The notes: generated by a model from the letters alone, not told the origin. 64,000 bases of DNA from Desulfobacteraceae bacterium (GCA_016743945.1 JADGFI010000002.1:204923-268922), one strand, 5' to 3'. Shown: positions 27,927 through 36,432, counted from the first letter of the stretch. Numbers and translations: made by a program.

Positions 27927-28215
27927 TCTTAGGGCTTTGGGCTCCGTTACCACACCGTTTTATATAAAAGTTCTCATGGGCACCACCATTGAAATAGATT
28001 TCTTACAGGTGATGCAGAAAATTATTATCATTATTTTTGACCCCCCTGATTTAAACGGAAAATGCCATGGACGAAGCCAAACAACTTCTACAGAAGAGGA
28101 TCCGCCCCACATCAAAAAAAGTATTGGCGGAAATTGGATTTTATCTTCTGGCGAAAAAAGAATATCATCATTAAAGCCGAAGATCCTGTTTAGCTTGTGG
28201 CGCGACCCTCCTAAA
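27927..28215 (+). pseudogene. internally deleted second copy of the BASS-Usp gene
   Basis: Three blocks match the intact gene at 22316-23857 in order: the transporter segment around CACACCGTTTTATATAAAAG, a short CCCCCCTGATTTAA joint, then the Usp segment around GACGAAGCCAAACAACTTCT and the final GCTTGTGGCGCGACCCTCCT. Large internal deletions and frame changes remove any coding capacity. Confidence 0.85.
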
Positions 28216-28273
28216 AAGCTAGCGTCAGGCACCTCTGAAAATACCCTGCACCCCATTAATCCTGGTGTTTAAG

Positions 28274-28311
28274 AACTTCGGAGGGGAAGAAAAATTTTCC
28301 CCTCCGAAGTT
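28274..28311. terminator. strong symmetric hairpin upstream of DUF134
   Basis: AACTTCGGAGGGGAA pairs with TTCCCCTCCGAAGTT. It lies between the BASS-Usp remnant and the DUF134 promoter. Confidence 0.7.
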
Positions 28312-28312
28312 A

Positions 28313-28386
28313 TTTTGATCATTTGATCATAATTTTCCTTGACAAAGCTCTGTGACATCATTAGTATTATAGTCAAATGATCAAAA
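28313..28386 (+). promoter_or_regulatory. promoter flanked by a 13-bp inverted operator repeat
   Basis: TTGACA (28339-28344) and TAGTAT (28362-28367) are spaced 17 bases. TTTTGATCATTTG at 28313-28325 and its exact complement CAAATGATCAAAA at 28374-28386 bracket this promoter, and a further TTTGATCAT overlaps the upstream copy. The layout fits repression, perhaps autoregulation by the DUF134 protein encoded 14 bases downstream. Confidence 0.65.
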
Positions 28387-28399
28387 CAAAGGAGATTTC

Positions 28400-28804
28400 A
28401 TGCCCCGACCCAAAAGACCAAGATGTATCATATCCCGGCCGATCATCAAAGAATTCAGGCCTGAAGGCGTTGAAAAAAAAGGAGAGGTAACCCTCTCCCT
28501 CGAAGAGTTTGAAGCGATCCGACACATTGATTTTGAAGGACTGGATCAGAGCCAGGCAGCAAAAATCATGAACGTATCCCGGCAAACCTTCGGTAGAATT
28601 CTGAAAACCGGTCGGTTTAACCTGTCAAACGCCATTGTGAACGCATATTGTCTCAAAATAGGAGGCGGTTGCTATACGATGCACGACAATGAACAGGGAC
28701 ATGGACGTCATTGTCACGGCAGGGGACATGGAAGAAAAGGGGGTGGAATGGGCCATGGCAGAAAAACGCCTGAAGGACCCAACCACCCAATAATCAATGA
28801 ATAA
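28400..28804 (+). CDS. DUF134 family predicted DNA-binding protein
   Basis: A 134-residue protein of the DUF134 family. It begins PRPKRPRCIISRP and contains a sigma-70 region-4-like helix-turn-helix (about 55-85: LDQSQAAKIMNVSRQTFGRI). The C-terminal 40 residues are rich in Gly and His (HGRHCHGRGHGRKGGGMGHG), probably binding metal. DUF134 genes commonly neighbour NifX-like and DUF5320 genes in anaerobes. Start ATG follows AAAGGAGA. A decayed copy lies at 23877-24065. A metal-responsive regulator is a reasonable inference. Confidence 0.85.
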   Translation: MPRPKRPRCIISRPIIKEFRPEGVEKKGEVTLSLEEFEAIRHIDFEGLDQSQAAKIMNVSRQTFGRILKTGRFNLSNAIVNAYCLKIGGGCYTMHDNEQGHGRHCHGRGHGRKGGGMGHGRKTPEGPNHPIINE

Positions 28805-28823
28805 ATAAAAAGGAGGCAATATT

Positions 28824-29120
28824 ATGCCAGGACTAAATCAAAGAGGCCCCATGAATGAAGGCCCCATGACAGGCAGGAAAAGAGGCAGCTGTACAGGCGC
28901 TGCTGTTGACCCGGGTCAGGGATTTGCAGACAGAGGAATGGGGAGAGGAATGGGCAGGAGAGGATGCCAGACACCTGGTCGGGGAAGAGGGGGTGGCCAG
29001 TGGAGCTCCCCCGCTCCGATGCCGGGTTCTACGGATCAGAACGCATTGCAAAACAGAGTAAATATGCTTGAAGCAGAGTTGTCCGCCATAAAAGATCAGT
29101 TAAGAACGCGATCTGAATAA
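28824..29120 (+). CDS. DUF5320 family small Gly/Arg-rich protein
   Basis: A 98-residue protein that starts with repeated GPM motifs (RGPMNEGPMTGRKRGSC), followed by a Gly/Arg/Met-rich middle and a short C-terminal coiled coil (about 72-96). DUF5320 proteins usually accompany DUF134 and NifX-like genes. The function is not known. ATG follows AAAGGAGG, 20 bases after DUF134, so the two form an operon. Confidence 0.8.
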   Translation: MPGLNQRGPMNEGPMTGRKRGSCTGAAVDPGQGFADRGMGRGMGRRGCQTPGRGRGGGQWSSPAPMPGSTDQNALQNRVNMLEAELSAIKDQLRTRSE

Positions 29121-29126
29121 CCGGCA

Positions 29127-29156
29127 TGGCCGGAGCACGGGTATTTGCCCCGGCCA
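29127..29156 (+). terminator. hairpin after DUF5320
   Basis: TGGCCGG pairs with CCGGCCA, with a further GC pair inside. No U-tract. Confidence 0.45.
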
Positions 29157-29217
29157 CAACGGAAAATGAAACTCTTATAATTGCAATGTCTTGGCCAAGG
29201 TTTCATATAAAAACAAT

Positions 29218-29256
29218 AGGTGCTGGATAATCGTACCAGCATATTGTCCAGCACCT
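29218..29256. terminator. convergent terminator before the cytochrome gene end
   Basis: AGGTGCTGGA pairs perfectly with TCCAGCACCT, followed by a T-rich run on the plus strand. It lies 7 bases beyond the stop of the minus-strand cytochrome gene and probably serves both strands. Confidence 0.75.
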
Positions 29257-29262
29257 TTCTTA

Positions 29263-31281
29263 TTATTGTTTTTGATACCCCATGGGCAACTTTTTGAAAC
29301 GACCGCCATGGATAATGGGATCTCCTTTATATCCCAGGGCCTTAAAATCGATATAATCGGTTTTATTAATCAACTCATCCACATCTCTCCCTTGGGATTT
29401 CATATAGGAAAAGTCTGTTCCCTTATGGGCAACCCTTTTAAAATCAACTTCCCTATTGTCCTGGTGACAGCGGTTACAGGTTTTATCACCTGCAAGGCTG
29501 TCATGGCACTGGACACAGGATAAGGCCATTTCCTTGGGCATGACCTCATGATCCAGCCGCCAGTACATCCAGGTTTCCTTCCACTTGTATGATCCGCTGT
29601 AGTCCAGGCCGACAGCTTTCATACCATCCTGGAAGGCTTTTTCCCAATCAAAATTTTTCCAATAGGCGGTGGTGTCATCCTTGTCCCGGGGCCAAAGATG
29701 GGGAACAAGAACATAGTCATGATCCGCATCAATGGCCTGGACAGCCTTCATTATTTTAAAGGGAACAATCTTGGACCCGGGGTCATTCATAGACCCCACA
29801 GGCTCGGTGATATTGATAACATCGGCATTGAGATCAACCTTATCACCCATGAGCACACGTTTCATAAACCCTGAATCCCAGGCATAGGTCGGGACCACAG
29901 ACTCATCCCATTTAAATTCACCTTTTTTCTTGTTATAATCGGGCTTGCCGTATTTATCTTTTTTGGGCTTTCGTTTTTTATCTCCGGCCTTGGACCAGTC
30001 CCACCAGGTCTTGGTGGGTTTACATTTTGCATAAACCGGTGCATGACAGACATTACAGTCAAGGGTTTTTGCATGCTTATTTAAATGGTGATCCAAAACG
30101 CTGCCGCAATAATGGGGGTCTTTTGAATGGCATTGCTGGCAGGTTACCTCGCCCTCGGCAACCGGGACGGATGAGCTTCTACCCGCAATCTTGTGGTTTC
30201 TTGTTTCATGACATTCTGCACAGGTAAAATCATATCCCCCCATGTGAACGTCACAGTTCCTGCTGGGCTCCAGGAGCTGCCTTGACAGATCCGCATGTTT
30301 AACAGCATCCCCTCCGCCACCATTAAAGTGACAGGAACCGCAACTGGCACGACTTGAATGCCCCACATTTTGGGCAATAAATTTTAGATCAATATCCTTT
30401 GCGGGCATGCCGGCATCCGGCCCGGGTTTTTTATACTTGCCGGTTGTATCATGGCAAACCAAACAATCCATTTTTGTCTTATCGGTAAAATCAAAGCTAT
30501 CGTCTTTCCAACCATATCCTGCATGACAACTTGTGCAACGAGCCTCGTTGCTTATGGGACTAATTCAGTAGTTGTTCAGGGCTGTTGTGCCCTTGCCGTG
30601 CATGACATCCTTTCTATGCCCCGTTGTATAGGGAGAGGGCCCCTTCCACAGCCAGTGGGCTGTGGTCAGCATGTCTTGTGCCTGGGCATCATGGCACCGC
30701 TGACATTCGGCCGTCACCTGAAATGCATCCGGGTTATCCGGCAGTTTAACCAGTTCCTTATGGTCGGGAACATTCTGTAAATGACATCCCTTGCAGCCCA
30801 CAGGTCCCTTGGCTTTTTCCTGGTGACATTCTATACACTGCTGATGATAGGCAGCTTTAAGGCCGATCCGTTCAGGATGATCCGGATTAAAAGACTCTTG
30901 ATGACAAGCCGAGCACCGTGTTGTTTCCGATGCCGCTTCATCCTTTGGCCGGTAATGATGACATTTGCTGCAGTCGTTGGTAAGAGCTGCATGGCGCTTA
31001 TGGGAAAATCTGACAGGCCCGTAATGGTCTTCGCGTTCCTTGATAATGGGACTGTTCATCAAAAAATAAGTGTCTTGAACATCATCTAAGGAAATGCCGG
31101 CATCCAGCAGGCACATCCTTCTATTCACCATGCAGTCATCCTTGTATTCCTTGATAAAGGGGACGACCTCCTTAGCCCTTTGCTTTGCTCGCTCCTGATC
31201 CGGGGCTTTCCAGACATCTGCCATACACAGGGCAGTCGTCAGGATCGCAAGACCAGCGAAAAAAATAATCTTCTTTATCAC
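29263..31281 (-). CDS. 13-haem c-type cytochrome of the octahaem tetrathionate-reductase family, candidate selenoprotein
   Basis: Read as one frame of 672 residues with UGA at 30565-30567 as selenocysteine 239. Both sides of the UGA are in the same frame. Upstream ends ALNNY, and downstream continues with ISPISNEARCTSCHAGYGW. From memory, relatives have NNFC-I at this place, so Sec would replace a conserved Cys near the active site. An N-terminal signal peptide (about 1-21) is present. Five CXXCH motifs precede the UGA and eight follow (CTSCH, CLVCH, CGSCH, CAECH, CQQCH, CNVCH, CVQCH, CNRCH). The C-terminal part resembles octahaem tetrathionate reductase; the N-terminal haems are extra. It overlaps the HybB-like gene by four bases. 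Conventional calling would give two false genes, 30565-31281 and 29263-30471. Substrate unknown: tetrathionate, nitrite or a similar oxyanion. Confidence 0.85.
30535..30551 (-). promoter_or_regulatory. bacterial SECIS-type hairpin downstream of the in-frame UGA
   Basis: In the mRNA, GCAACG pairs with CGUUGC around the loop AGGCU. Nineteen bases separate the UGA from the loop and the second loop base is G. Both agree with the relaxed bacterial SECIS rules of a small stem, a loop 16-37 bases from UGA and a G among the first two loop positions. Confidence 0.75.
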
Positions 31282-32480
31282 GAGGACACCTCCTTGGGTG
31301 CCTGTAAAACAGGCAGATAGGTCACAACAAATCTATAAATAAACATCAATGTAGCGATGAGCCCGAGAGTGACCAGAATTTCTCCGAGGGCCGGGAAATA
31401 CCCATCTTCACTCAATGGCGGTTTATATCCTACGATGAATACGTTAATCCGGTTCAATACCACACCCGAGACAATCAAAGATGCGGCAATAAAAACACCT
31501 CTTCTGGAGTTTTTGACACGGTCAAAAAGCAGCAGCGCCCAGGGCACCATTACACCGAGAAGTATCTCCACAATAAAAGAATTGGTTTGATGGGTCCCGT
31601 CCAGAAGATAAACATAGGTGCCCCTGTAAAACATATCCCCAAGCTTGAGGAACATGTAAATTCCCAAAATAAAAATGGTAATCCGTGTCAGAGGCGCCAG
31701 AATGTTCATCTCGGAATCCAGCTTAAAGGAAGCGGTAACAAGGGTTGTTTCAAAAACCACCATGGGATACCCCACGGCAAAGGCCGAGGTAAGAAACAAA
31801 AGGGGTAACATCGGTGTATACCACAAAGGATGCAGCTTTGTCGGCGCCACCAGCATGAGGGACCCCAAGCTTGATTGATGCATGCAGGACAGGACAACCC
31901 CTAAAATGATAAACACCCACATAATTTTACCGATGACAGCATCACCCACTTTCAATATCATATCCATAAACCCGTTGAGTGAGGAAAGAATCCCCGGAAG
32001 GTTGACCCGGCCCTTGAACTGTTCTGCAACAATGGGGAAAAATTCAAAATAGAGCACATGAAGATAGACCATCACACACATGGCCACTTCAAAAAGCACG
32101 GAGTTGGTGTTCCAGTTGAATATGGGTTTCCAGATGGCCCAGGAACGCCCGATATCCACCAAAAGCCCCAGGACAACAAAGGTATACCCCAGGCCAGCCG
32201 TTAAAAGTGCCGGCCGTGTAATGGGTTCATAATAGTGCTTGCCTGCAATGTGGGCCAAGGCGGCCGTAGTGAACCCACCGGCAGCAAGGGCAACGCCTGT
32301 TGCCACATCCACTCCCACCCAAAGTCCCCAGGGTCTGGCATTGGTAAGATTGGTGACATAGCCGATGCCTCCTGTAAATCTTGCAATAATGGATAGTGCT
32401 CCTGCAATCATAAAAACCAGCATGACAAGCACACCGGGTGTCCAGAATTTTCTGTTTAAAGGACTTGCTTTATGTTCCAT
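31278..32480 (-). CDS. HybB/NrfD-like integral membrane subunit
   Basis: A 400-residue polytopic protein with about ten transmembrane segments, closest in pattern to HybB. ARPWGLWVGVDVATGVALAAG and DIGRSWAIWKP near the N-terminal third are characteristic. Such subunits bind menaquinone and link a periplasmic Fe-S protein to the quinone pool. It overlaps the cytochrome gene by ATGA and the upstream Fe-S gene by one base, so the three are tightly coupled. It would connect quinol oxidation or reduction to the multihaem cytochrome across the cytoplasmic membrane. Confidence 0.92.
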   Translation of the reverse strand: MEHKASPLNRKFWTPGVLVMLVFMIAGALSIIARFTGGIGYVTNLTNARPWGLWVGVDVATGVALAAGGFTTAALAHIAGKHYYEPITRPALLTAGLGYTFVVLGLLVDIGRSWAIWKPIFNWNTNSVLFEVAMCVMVYLHVLYFEFFPIVAEQFKGRVNLPGILSSLNGFMDMILKVGDAVIGKIMWVFIILGVVLSCMHQSSLGSLMLVAPTKLHPLWYTPMLPLLFLTSAFAVGYPMVVFETTLVTASFKLDSEMNILAPLTRITIFILGIYMFLKLGDMFYRGTYVYLLDGTHQTNSFIVEILLGVMVPWALLLFDRVKNSRRGVFIAASLIVSGVVLNRINVFIVGYKPPLSEDGYFPALGEILVTLGLIATLMFIYRFVVTYLPVLQAPKEVSS

Positions 32481-33391
32481 CAGGCGCCTCCTTTATTTTT
32501 TGGCTCCACAACTTTGTTTGATTTATACATGAACGCTCCAAGAACGCCAAAGAGTGCTAGGGGTGACCATAGATAACTGAACAGCGAGTGCTGTATGGTT
32601 TCGGAAAGTTTGGGGGATGGTATATCCGATAATACGGGCAAATTTACCCGCTCAAAGGGTACCGAGGAAATGTAAAGCCAAGATGTTCCGCCCACCTCTC
32701 GTTCACCATAAACATGATCTATATACACACCTGGATTTTCCTTGAGCCTTTTTTTAGCGACCGTTAAAAGAGATGCTCGCTTGCCAAAGGTTAAGGCTTC
32801 CGTGGGGCAAATGGTGGCACAGCCTGGGATACCGCCATCCTTGGAAATTCTGTCGTAACAAAAGGTGCATTTCATCACCCGGGGTGTGATGGGGTTATCA
32901 TATTCATAGGCGGGTATTTCAAAGGGACAGGCCACCATGCAATATCGGCAGCCGATACATTTATCCACGTCATATCTGACAGTTCCCGTTTCATCCTTGG
33001 TCAAGGCGCCCACAATGCAGGCGGAAACACAGGCCGGATCCTGACAATGCATGCACTGAACCTTGGCATAGGTGGGAAGCGGTTTGTCAAACCCATCCAA
33101 TTTGCCTGTAAAATACCGGTTTACAACTGTAAAAGCCTTATGATCCGGTCTTCTTTTCTTGTCATAAATCGTACATTGACAATTAAGTCGTTCCGGTGTG
33201 AGCAGACCATTCACCTCGGCGCAGGCTTCTTCACACTTGCGGCAGCCAACGCAACGGGTCAGGTCCACCAGGCATCCATAGGGATCCGGGGGCGCCTTTG
33301 ACTCCCATGCACTGACAGATGAAGGCAGCACAGCGGCAGATACCCCGGCGGCTCCCATAAATTTAAAAAAATGTCGTCTGCTAAGTTGCAT
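32480..33391 (-). CDS. TAT-exported HybA-like four-cluster ferredoxin subunit
   Basis: A 303-residue periplasmic protein. The twin-arginine signal SRRHFFKF begins at residue 4 with an AWES cleavage region. Four Cys groups follow: [35 protein letters not shown] and CTFCYDR with CATIC, consistent with four [4Fe-4S] clusters. A hydrophobic segment near 272-292 anchors the C-terminus, as in HybA. It is the electron conduit between the HybB-like quinone subunit and the cytochrome. The ATG follows GGGAGG. Confidence 0.94.
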   Translation of the reverse strand: MQLSRRHFFKFMGAAGVSAAVLPSSVSAWESKAPPDPYGCLVDLTRCVGCRKCEEACAEVNGLLTPERLNCQCTIYDKKRRPDHKAFTVVNRYFTGKLDGFDKPLPTYAKVQCMHCQDPACVSACIVGALTKDETGTVRYDVDKCIGCRYCMVACPFEIPAYEYDNPITPRVMKCTFCYDRISKDGGIPGCATICPTEALTFGKRASLLTVAKKRLKENPGVYIDHVYGEREVGGTSWLYISSVPFERVNLPVLSDIPSPKLSETIQHSLFSYLWSPLALFGVLGAFMYKSNKVVEPKNKGGA

Positions 33392-33405
33392 TTTTCCTCC
33401 CTTTT

Positions 33406-33642
33406 TTAATGTCTAGGTCCTTTTTTTATGCCAAGGCAGACACAATCAAGCAGTTTCTTGGTATAAACCACTCGATCATTGGAACGCTGCACAATCATTC
33501 TCAAATCCTGTACCACATCCATATCTGAAACAAAGACCTCTAGAACATCCCCTCCGTCCATGGATTTAAGACAGCTTTTACATTTGAGCAAATTCAGGGG
33601 TGAAATAACCCCCCTCAGGTCCAATCTGTTTTTTGATGTCAT
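33406..33642 (-). CDS. TusA/SirA-like small protein lacking the usual CPxP cysteine
   Basis: A 78-residue TusA-fold protein. The opening [19 protein letters not shown] corresponds to the usual L-D-x-x-G-x-x-C-P motif, but the catalytic Cys is replaced by Ser (ISP). Two Cys occur nearby (KCKSC) and one near the C-terminus (DCVC). TusA proteins relay sulfur as persulfide. It leads the cytochrome operon, 14 bases before the Fe-S gene and 44 after a sigma-54 promoter. Sulfur transfer by the alternate Cys is only a guess. Confidence 0.75.
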   Translation of the reverse strand: MTSKNRLDLRGVISPLNLLKCKSCLKSMDGGDVLEVFVSDMDVVQDLRMIVQRSNDRVVYTKKLLDCVCLGIKKGPRH

Positions 33643-33686
33643 GCAAACCCCACGTGTTTAAATGTGTCATTATCACCCTTTTGAAT

Positions 33687-33701
33687 GCAACAGACGTACC
33701 G
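33687..33701 (-). promoter_or_regulatory. sigma-54 promoter of the cytochrome operon
   Basis: On the minus strand CGGTACGTCTGTTGC matches TGGCACG-N4-TTGC except at positions 1 and 4, with exact 12-base GG to GC spacing. It lies 44 bases upstream of the TusA-like start codon. Confidence 0.7.
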
Positions 33702-33827
33702 CAAATATCACTCGAAACACCCAAGTTCATAACTATCTGTTTTTATATTTTAAATTATCGAACAAACACCCATGGCTTGACGGTTTATTTATTTAGGTGT
33801 ACCTATAATATGTTTAAATACTATCGT

Positions 33828-33849
33828 TGATTAAACACCTGTTTAATCA
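33828..33849. promoter_or_regulatory. perfect palindrome, candidate activator site
   Basis: TGATTAAAC-ACCT-GTTTAATCA is a 9-4-9 perfect inverted repeat. It lies about 130 bases upstream of the sigma-54 promoter at 33687-33701 and just before the EBP2 gene, the normal position of an enhancer site. Confidence 0.6.
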
Positions 33850-33877
33850 CTTAAACGACTGTTAAAGGAAAAGGCCC

Positions 33878-35257
33878 ATGAATGACCATGAAATGAACAC
33901 CTTCTGGAAAAAAATAGTGGATACGATTAATGACGGGCTCATGTTTATCGGTCCCGAGGGGTCCATTTTAATGGTCAACAAAGCCTTTGAAACGCTTACC
34001 GGCTATACATCCGAGCAGGCCATTGGTATGCCCTGCCACATGTTGGGGTGTGATGCCTGTGAACTGACTCTGCAGACAGGAAAAGAATCGGCATGGTGCA
34101 AATTATTTGAAAAGGGTCAAGCGGATATGAAAAAATGCCGATGCCTTGTCAGGTGCAAAGATGGAAGTTTCCTGCCGGTTTTAAAAAATGCCTCGGTACT
34201 ATGGGATGAAAACCAGACAGCCCTGGGCGTCGTAGAAACCTTAACCGATATATCCGAGCTTACCAAGTTGGATGAAAAGGTCCATATTCTTTCCAGGCAA
34301 AGTGACAGAGAGGCTGATTTTTTAGGAATGGTGGGCAAATCACCTGAAATGCAAACTGTCTTTGATATGATCCGAAAAGCCTCTGAAAGTATGGCCCCTG
34401 TTATCATTCTGGGTGAAACCGGTACCGGCAAAGAATTGGTGGCAAATGCCATCCATTTATGCGGATCCAGAAAAAACGGCCCCTTCATTCAGCTCAATTG
34501 CGCCGCACTAAATGAATCCGTCCTTGAAAGTGAATTGTTCGGTCATGCAAAAGGCGCTTTCACCGGCGCTTACAGCAACCGTATCGGCCGGTTTGAAGCT
34601 GCCAATCATGGGGATTTTTTTCTGGATGAAATCGGCGACATCCCCTTATCAATTCAGACCAAATTATTACGGGTTCTTGAGTCAGGCCAGTTTGAAAGGG
34701 TGGGGGATATTTCATCGATCAAAGTTGACGTACGCATCATCACTGCCACAAACAAGGATCTTGAAGAGCTGATCGTCAAAAATGAATTTCGACAGGACCT
34801 GCTTTTCAGAATCAACGTCATCCCCATACACCTGCCGCCCTTGAGAGACAGGAAAGAAGACATCCCTCTTTTGATCAATTTTTTTATCCACCGCTTGAAT
34901 TTAAAAACCGGTAAAACCATTACCGGAGTAAGCCATGATGCCATGGAAGCAGTCATGGAGTATCACTGGCCGGGCAATATCAGAGAACTGAAAAATGCCA
35001 TGGAGTATTCGTTTGTTACCACACAAGGTCCTGCTATTCTGCCGGATCATTTGCCCAAAAAAATAAGGTTCCCCTCCCGGGTCAAGGCAGTACCAAAAGA
35101 AGAGAACTTCAATGAAAAATACCAATTAATCCAGGCGCTCAAACAGACGAAGGGCAACCAGTCAAAAGCAGCCAGACTTCTTGATATCAACAGGGTAACC
35201 GTCTGGAACCGCATGAAAAAATACGGAATAGACCTTGAAAAAGTCTTGTCCGTTTAA
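33878..35257 (+). CDS. PAS-AAA+-Fis sigma-54-dependent transcriptional activator (EBP2)
   Basis: A 459-residue enhancer-binding protein, a paralogue of EBP1. The N-terminal PAS domain (about 8-130) again carries a Cys-rich stretch (CHMLGCDACELTLQ, then Cys at KKCRCLVRC). The AAA+ part shows GETGTGKE, GAFTGA and FFLDEIGDI. The Fis-type HTH is NQSKAARLLDINRVTVWNRM. It is transcribed divergently from the cytochrome operon across a 235-base region holding a sigma-54 promoter and a palindrome, so control of that operon is the most direct reading. The sensed signal is unknown. Confidence 0.93.
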   Translation: MNDHEMNTFWKKIVDTINDGLMFIGPEGSILMVNKAFETLTGYTSEQAIGMPCHMLGCDACELTLQTGKESAWCKLFEKGQADMKKCRCLVRCKDGSFLPVLKNASVLWDENQTALGVVETLTDISELTKLDEKVHILSRQSDREADFLGMVGKSPEMQTVFDMIRKASESMAPVIILGETGTGKELVANAIHLCGSRKNGPFIQLNCAALNESVLESELFGHAKGAFTGAYSNRIGRFEAANHGDFFLDEIGDIPLSIQTKLLRVLESGQFERVGDISSIKVDVRIITATNKDLEELIVKNEFRQDLLFRINVIPIHLPPLRDRKEDIPLLINFFIHRLNLKTGKTITGVSHDAMEAVMEYHWPGNIRELKNAMEYSFVTTQGPAILPDHLPKKIRFPSRVKAVPKEENFNEKYQLIQALKQTKGNQSKAARLLDINRVTVWNRMKKYGIDLEKVLSV

Positions 35258-35289
35258 AAGATATGAGGCGCATCTTTCAGGAGTAGAAC

Positions 35290-35547
35290 ATGGATCAAAC
35301 AAGAATCTTTGGCCCTGTCCCATCAAGGCGCCTGGGTAAAAGTATCGGAATAAATAATATTCCTCCCAAAATATGCACCTATTCCTGTGTGTATTGTCAA
35401 CTGGGAAAATCTTTAAAAATGATCACGGAAAGGTGTGTGGATAAAAAAATATGGAAAAAACGGTCCAATTTATTGGCAAACTCAATTGTTTGCTGGCCGA
35501 CAATAAACTTCTTGTTTCAACCTATAATAATGAACGATTTTATATAA
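35290..35547 (+). pseudogene. radical SAM protein, truncated after the cluster motif
   Basis: The first 48 residues are a typical radical SAM start ([18 protein letters not shown]) with the cluster motif CTYSCVYCQ. After ITERC the homology stops and about 35 unrelated codons follow to a TAA. A full protein would be near 250-300 residues. An overlapping 38-codon frame at 35451-35567 ([13 protein letters not shown]) may be the remnant of its C-terminal part. Confidence 0.7.
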
Positions 35548-35609
35548 GAAAACTGGCAGCACACTAGATCCGTTTAAAGGCAAAAGCCCTGGTGCATCCA
35601 AAGGACCCG

Positions 35610-36419
35610 TTACTTTTGATATATATTTTCCCATTGAGTGAAAATAATTCCGCCATTTTTTTTCACCATTTTAAACGGCAGGCCGGCTCGAATCCCCTGG
35701 CCCACTTTTTCCATGTCTGTTACCACTGATCCGCAAAGATAATCAGCACCATGGCGGAACAGCGCAGGAGAAAACGGGGTGGTGGGGCCAAGGACAATGA
35801 TGGTTGCCCGGGATGCTCTGGAGAGGAACCAGGCCATTTTCCGGGTTAGAAGGGCAGTCCCTGTGACGGCAAAAACATCCAGGTCGGCCAGCACGTTTTC
35901 CCATTGATCACGGGGGACAGCACCCGGCACATCTTGTAATTCAAACAAATGGAAGGTTCCCACACGTTTTTTTAAGGATTGGGCAAAGGGAAATTCTCCC
36001 ACAAGACCGGTAATTTTATCTTTGCCAAGCCGGGCAATAAGGTCATCTGCCGGAAAATTAGAGGGTTCAACATGCTTTGGATCAGGCACATTGCCGGCAT
36101 TCAATGCGGCAAAGCCAAGAGAGATGGCAAAGGGAGACGGCTTGCTGATAAGGCCGGCCACTTCTTTGATACTTTTCCCAACCATGCGATGTTCCATCTC
36201 CTTTTCGGTCCCATGGGGCCTTGCCCCAAGCAGGGAAGAAAGCCCCATGCGGCCGCCGGCCTTTACTGCGATAAATTTGGATCCTGCTATGATCTCTTCC
36301 ACAACAGCATCCGGCCGGATAATGGCGGACAGCATACTGTCGATAAGTTTTTTTTCTTCACCCTCAAGGGGGCGATCAGGAAGGACTGACGTGGTCTGGG
36401 TACATGAATAGGTGCTCAT
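35610..36419 (-). CDS. DUF364 domain protein
   Basis: A 269-residue cytoplasmic protein with the DUF4213/DUF364 arrangement. The N-terminal half contains FIAVKAGGRMGLSSLLG and SISLGFAALNA-like segments. The C-terminal Rossmann-like half shows KITGLVGEFPF, VFAVTGTALL and IIVLGPTTPFSPALF. DUF364 proteins occur near molybdenum and nitrogenase cofactor genes and may bind metal, but no activity is established to my knowledge. It is the last gene of a four-gene minus-strand operon with DUF1638. Confidence 0.8.
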   Translation of the reverse strand: MSTYSCTQTTSVLPDRPLEGEEKKLIDSMLSAIIRPDAVVEEIIAGSKFIAVKAGGRMGLSSLLGARPHGTEKEMEHRMVGKSIKEVAGLISKPSPFAISLGFAALNAGNVPDPKHVEPSNFPADDLIARLGKDKITGLVGEFPFAQSLKKRVGTFHLFELQDVPGAVPRDQWENVLADLDVFAVTGTALLTRKMAWFLSRASRATIIVLGPTTPFSPALFRHGADYLCGSVVTDMEKVGQGIRAGLPFKMVKKNGGIIFTQWENIYQK

Positions 36420-36432
36420 CTTGATTTTCCTT

